Shown here: in pieces, positions 60,367 through 64,000 of the stretch
How the letters are laid out: every line of letters begins with the position of its first letter
How positions within the stretch are numbered: position 1 is the first letter of the stretch
Source: Mytilus californianus
Taxonomy: Eukaryota > Mollusca > Bivalvia > Mytilida > Mytilidae
Length of the DNA: 64,000 nt
Direction of reading: 5' to 3'
NCBI RefSeq assembly: GCF_021869535.1
Contig: NW_026262668.1
Span: 136,821,635 to 136,885,634 of the forward strand
The notes under the pieces: generated by a model
Databases searched by the model: none
What the model was told of the DNA's origin: nothing
What the model saw: only the letters and a program-made list of their open reading frames with translations
Made by a program: the position numbers and the translations under genes

Positions 60367-60869
60367 GACAATGATTGTACACTTGATAGTACTCGGAAAC
60401 GAACAATAGTTACATAAGGTATTTACTGTCACATGATTATGAGCGTGGTTTATTATTTAGTTTATAAATAGAACGAGGGACAAAAAGGGTTGGCAGAGAC
60501 AGTTAATTAACAGTAGAATATCACAGTAAACGGAAAGCGGTAGTATTTTTTCCTCCATAGGCGACCCTTCTAACATGTTCTAAATTTGTCACTTTTTTAT
60601 ATAAAAACCAGAACAACATTTATCATTTTGTTTTAGAAATTGAAGTGAAGTGGTGGCATGACCATATTTGAGATTGTTTATCAGGTATTGGACTATCTCC
60701 CAAATAGGTCATAATAAGCTATTTGGGGTATTATAGCCCAAATAGGATATACATTTTCAGTGCGAAACATCTTAATTTTTTAATTTTTCAAAAATTTGAT
60801 ATTTGCATTTGTTGAGGTCAATAATAGCAACTTATGGTAAGCGATTTTTATATCAGCATCTCCCAAGGG

Positions 60870-60957
60870 ATCAAACTCATTAACGATCCGGTATTCAGAA
60901 AACTCATTAACGATCCGGTATTCAGAAAACTCATTAACGATCCGGTATTCAGAAAAG
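60870..60957. repeat. 27-bp tandem repeat, three identical copies
   Basis: AACTCATTAACGATCCGGTA + TTCAGAA starts at 60874, 60901 and 60928. The copies are nearly identical. Non-coding. 60,430-61,820 otherwise holds AT-rich sequence and a series of degenerate GACA(C/T)CCCAAT words near 61505-61580. Confidence 0.9.
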
Positions 60958-61821
60958 TTGCTAACCAAACGTTGTTGCCTTTAAATTTTATGTAATCATT
61001 TGCACTTTTCAATATTTTCCGTTGAATCCCAAAATTTATTTTTGGCATTATTGGGGTATTATAGAATTGTAGTACGAAAAGACAATTATTCAATAGCAGT
61101 ACATTTCTGAAGATTTTAGTAAGGTAAAGAATTTTCTTTTAAAAGAAAGTCCATGTACACGTGTTTTATAGTAAAACTTCGCCTTCAAGTATATAAACAT
61201 AAAACATAGTCAAGTTTTTTAATTTGAAGTATCATAATTATGACTTTGTTTTTTTAGCTCAATCATATTTTTCTGTTGATTTTTTGTTGACTGTTGTTTT
61301 ATCTCATTTTTTCTTCGGTATTTTACCTAGAGGTTATAGTTATTATTGTTATTCCTTTTTACAACTATCAATTTTTTTTTTACTCAAAATTACATGTCAT
61401 TACCAACCATTCCACCTTTGTTTCCTGTGTCAGTTGAAATAATCACCCCTTTCTTTCTTTACATTACATCAACACAAACCCAACTGACTGATTATTTTCA
61501 GCTCCGACATTCCGACACCCCATTGGTATGACACCACAATTTTCAGACATCCCAATAGTTCGACACCATTATAGTGCGACAAAGGTTAATAACTGTCGAA
61601 ATAGAAATTATGCTTCCTTGAATCGGTGTTGATGTGGTATTTGAACTGCTTATGTTATGAGTGTATTAAAGAAACACATAATACCATCCCACCCATCTGA
61701 TATCTAACAAAATGATACATATTATAGTCGAAAATAAAAGTTTCATTGAAATATCCTAACAAAATTATAAATTTTATTATTATTTATTACGGTTGGAACT
61801 CCGAAGACATTATCTGTCAGA

Positions 61822-62400
61822 ATGAACTTGCATTTAATATTCATTAAGCATTTACACTGGACATTAAGCAGACACAAATATATCAATCATGTAAGTCTTA
61901 AAATTGAACAAGGACGACACACTAAAACACCTGTAGAAGAAAGAATTTGTCCCTTGTGTCTTTTAGAAGTAGAAGATGAATTTCATTTCACTATAATATG
62001 TACAAAACTAAATACAATTAGAGAACAATTATTTTCCAAAATTAGTGAAATAGTTCCCTCTTTTTTAAATATGACTAATGAAGCAAGATTTAAATTTTTG
62101 TATACCTGTGGTGAGACTGATATAATTAAAATTATTGTAAAATTCATAAGCACCATGTATAATTCTAGAAATGCTTTATTGAGTTCTTAATAACTTTGTG
62201 GTACCACCTCCTCAGCAGAGATTATATACATTCATTTATTACTGTAACAATATTTTCTTTTTATAATGGAGGGGATATACAGTTATATATATATAATGTT
62301 TATAAATGTGGTCAGATTTTGTTTGTATGTTTTTGTATTGTCTTGGTAACAATCCTATAGTTTTGGATTTTGAACCAATAAAATTGTCTTATCTTATCTG
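61822..62400 (+). mobile_element. 5'-truncated LINE retrotransposon: ORF2 C-terminus and 3' tail
   Basis: An open frame of 122 codons (61822-62190) reads LHWTLSRHKYINHVSLKIEQ, GRHTKTPVEERICPLCLLEV, EDEFHFTIICTKLNTIREQL and stops at 62190. The H..GRHxxxPxxxRxCPxC...EDExHFxxxC layout is that of the C-terminal cysteine motif after the reverse transcriptase of many LINEs. The reverse transcriptase itself is missing, so this is a typical dead 5' truncation. The 3' end is AATAAAATTG followed by TCTTATCTTATCTG (62378-62400), a short repeat tail like that at 31560. Confidence 0.8.
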
Positions 62401-62458
62401 TAAGAATGGCCACGGGAATGTACTCTTAACATCAACAATTCGATTTGTTATTGCATAT

Positions 62459-62870
62459 TTATAAAACATCCAACCCTTCCGCGTTCTTTGTTGCTTCTTG
62501 TAAAACATAACTATTCTGTGGTCTTTCCTTTCTGCTTTCCAAATTATCGATTATCGGTCGAAAGTTTAATCGATTGAACAATACACGTACCACGCTCTGC
62601 AAAATTAACTCTAGCAAGCTACACCACGTCCCTGTCATTGGCACATGAATAAAATGAAAGATGAGACGCAAGAATGCTTCATAAGTACAAACTAACAAAA
62701 ACAAGACTTTGTATAATACATTTATATTGAGAACAATAACACATTATAATGATACGAAGATACCCTGCTTTATATTGACAGACATGCTGAGTCGGATTAT
62801 ACACTTGCAACTTGTACAAAATTGTATTTCCGACTCCGTGGGGACCAGTCTTAAGTTTGCTCTTACTCAT
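62459..62870 (-). CDS. possible small two-exon gene of unknown function
   Basis: On the minus strand ATG 62870 opens MSKSKLKTGPHGVGNTILYK, LQVYNPTQHVCQYKAG and meets a donor GG|GTATCT at 62764/62763. A second block, from an acceptor GCAGAG at 62595, reads VVRVLFNRLNFRPIIDNLES, RKERPQNSYVLQEATKNAEG, LDVL and stops at 62459. With donor after 62764 and acceptor before 62594 the phases agree and give 80 residues. The acceptor choice is forced by phase (the stronger-looking GCAG two bases earlier shifts the frame). Both blocks have protein-like composition, but I recognise no domain. It could also be two exons of a longer gene or a decayed transposon piece. Confidence 0.35.
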
Positions 62871-63214
62871 AAATGTCACTTTGTTGGCGGATAATCAGCA
62901 AATACCAATTTAAAAGCATTTCTTTTTCTTTATTCTATTTCTAGTTGATTTTCGTCTTCTCATGCAGTTAACTTTTGACGCAGACTTAATTAGTATTATC
63001 ACCCAATGAGACAATGTATGGCATGCCACAATATTTAATGAATTATAGCCAATGCCAAATAATTATTATTAAATGAGAAGATTATCATGATATTTTTGAT
63101 ATATTTCCATTGCACATTTCCAAATGACATTCATTGATTTTTTCATAGAGCCTGAATTGCAGATTTTCCTATAAGGTTTTTAAACGTCTCTGCTGAGTTT
63201 CATATATATGGCAT

Positions 63215-64000
63215 GATCACATAGAGTATAAATCTGCTCCTCTGAAATTACTAGGCCAAATGTTACAAAACTTTACATAGTTGTACCTATGGGTATTTAT
63301 TTTACAACTGTATCTGGGAATTTAATTCATCAACAAACATGGCCGCTGTTGCAAAAAATAAAACATAAGGGTAAAATACAGATTTTGGATTCAGAAAAAC
63401 TAAAGCAGTTAGAGTAAATCTTACAAGGTAGAATTGACAAGCAGGTCAAGGTATTTATTTCGAGTGCCAAATTTTCAGAAAAATGAAACTACCCATTTTG
63501 GAGTTATTTCCCGTAAAATATATATTTTGCAAATTTCGCAGTTTCTGCTTATTATCTTTAAAACTATAACAGAAAGAGAGAAATTTTTAATGATAAGAAT
63601 GACCAGAACTGTAAAATCCACAAAAAAGTCAACATGGACGACATGACCCCTTACAGGAGTTATTGCCCTTGAAAGACTAATTTAACTGCATGCTTGTTTG
63701 CAGAGACTATACTTATAAATATATATATATATATAGATAAAGAGAAATTGTAAAAATTGTAAAAAACAAAAGTGTTCAGCAAAATCAGATCTGCAAATAA
63801 GTCAACATGGACGAATTGTCAATTAACTCCTTGTACAGGAATTATTACCATTGAAAGACTAATTTTACTCATTTTTGAGGCTTTTTTTGGCAGAAACTGT
63901 AATGGATAGAGAGAAATTGTAAAAAACAAAAGTGTTCAGCAAAATAAGAACTTCAAATGATGTCAAATTAACCGAAATTGTTCATTGACCGCTTATAGGA
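63215..64000 (+). repeat. 'ACTACTAGGC' interspersed repeat, cut by the window end
   Basis: Starts TCTGCTCCTCTGAAATTACT, AGGCCAAATGTTACAAAAC, CAACAAACATGGCCGCTGTT, then segments with CAGGAGTTATTGCCC and AGTGTTCAGCAAAAT. A (TA)n run sits at about 63718-63735. Same family as 1570-2870 and 48270-49625. Confidence 0.75.

Overview
The window looks like nuclear DNA of an invertebrate animal, most probably a bivalve mollusc close to Mytilus. Evidence: AT-rich sequence, long introns with GT/AG junctions, no operons, small exons, animal-type proteins, and many interspersed repeats of a style I recall from mussel genomes (memory only, no search was run). Almost all long open frames here are tandem repeats or transposon shadows. 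The real coding sequence is a small set of exons that I joined by reading splice sites and phases.

Layout. 1-6454 (+): the last two coding exons of a gene ending in a DEP domain (probably GPR155/LYCHOS), preceded by a repeat-filled intron and followed by a 3' UTR. 7.7-15.3 kb: intergenic, with a 2.25 kb terminal-inverted-repeat element (12156-14410) and palindromic MITE-like units. 15376-22700 (-): a complete five-coding-exon TACO1/YebC-family gene (mitochondrial translational activator), with minisatellites in two introns. 22.7-39 kb: mostly repeats, including two related sites at 25.8 and 31 kb, one of which carries an inserted inverted-repeat element, plus LINE fragments and weak transcript candidates.

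39535-51910 (+): a six-coding-exon gene for an unrecognised single-pass membrane protein of 459 residues: signal peptide, Ser/Thr-rich segment, 14-cysteine ectodomain, one transmembrane helix and a short tail with a YTPL motif. The end of its first exon, with the 5' splice site, is duplicated in tandem, giving seven donor-like sites. 52.3-56.4 kb: a composite repeat with a 12-unit satellite inside. 56544-60366 (-): a complete five-exon gene for a 195-residue type II membrane protein with an eight-cysteine extracellular domain. 61.8-62.4 kb (+): 3' end of a LINE retrotransposon. 62459-62870 (-): a possible two-exon small gene. The window ends in another interspersed repeat.

The genes show no functional linkage. 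Most notable are the two membrane proteins, the splice-donor array, a pair of ~780 bp elements in inverted orientation (38.1 and 50.2 kb) around most of the membrane-protein gene, a SINE with perfect 13-bp target duplications, and a filled/unfilled pair of paralogous insertion sites.
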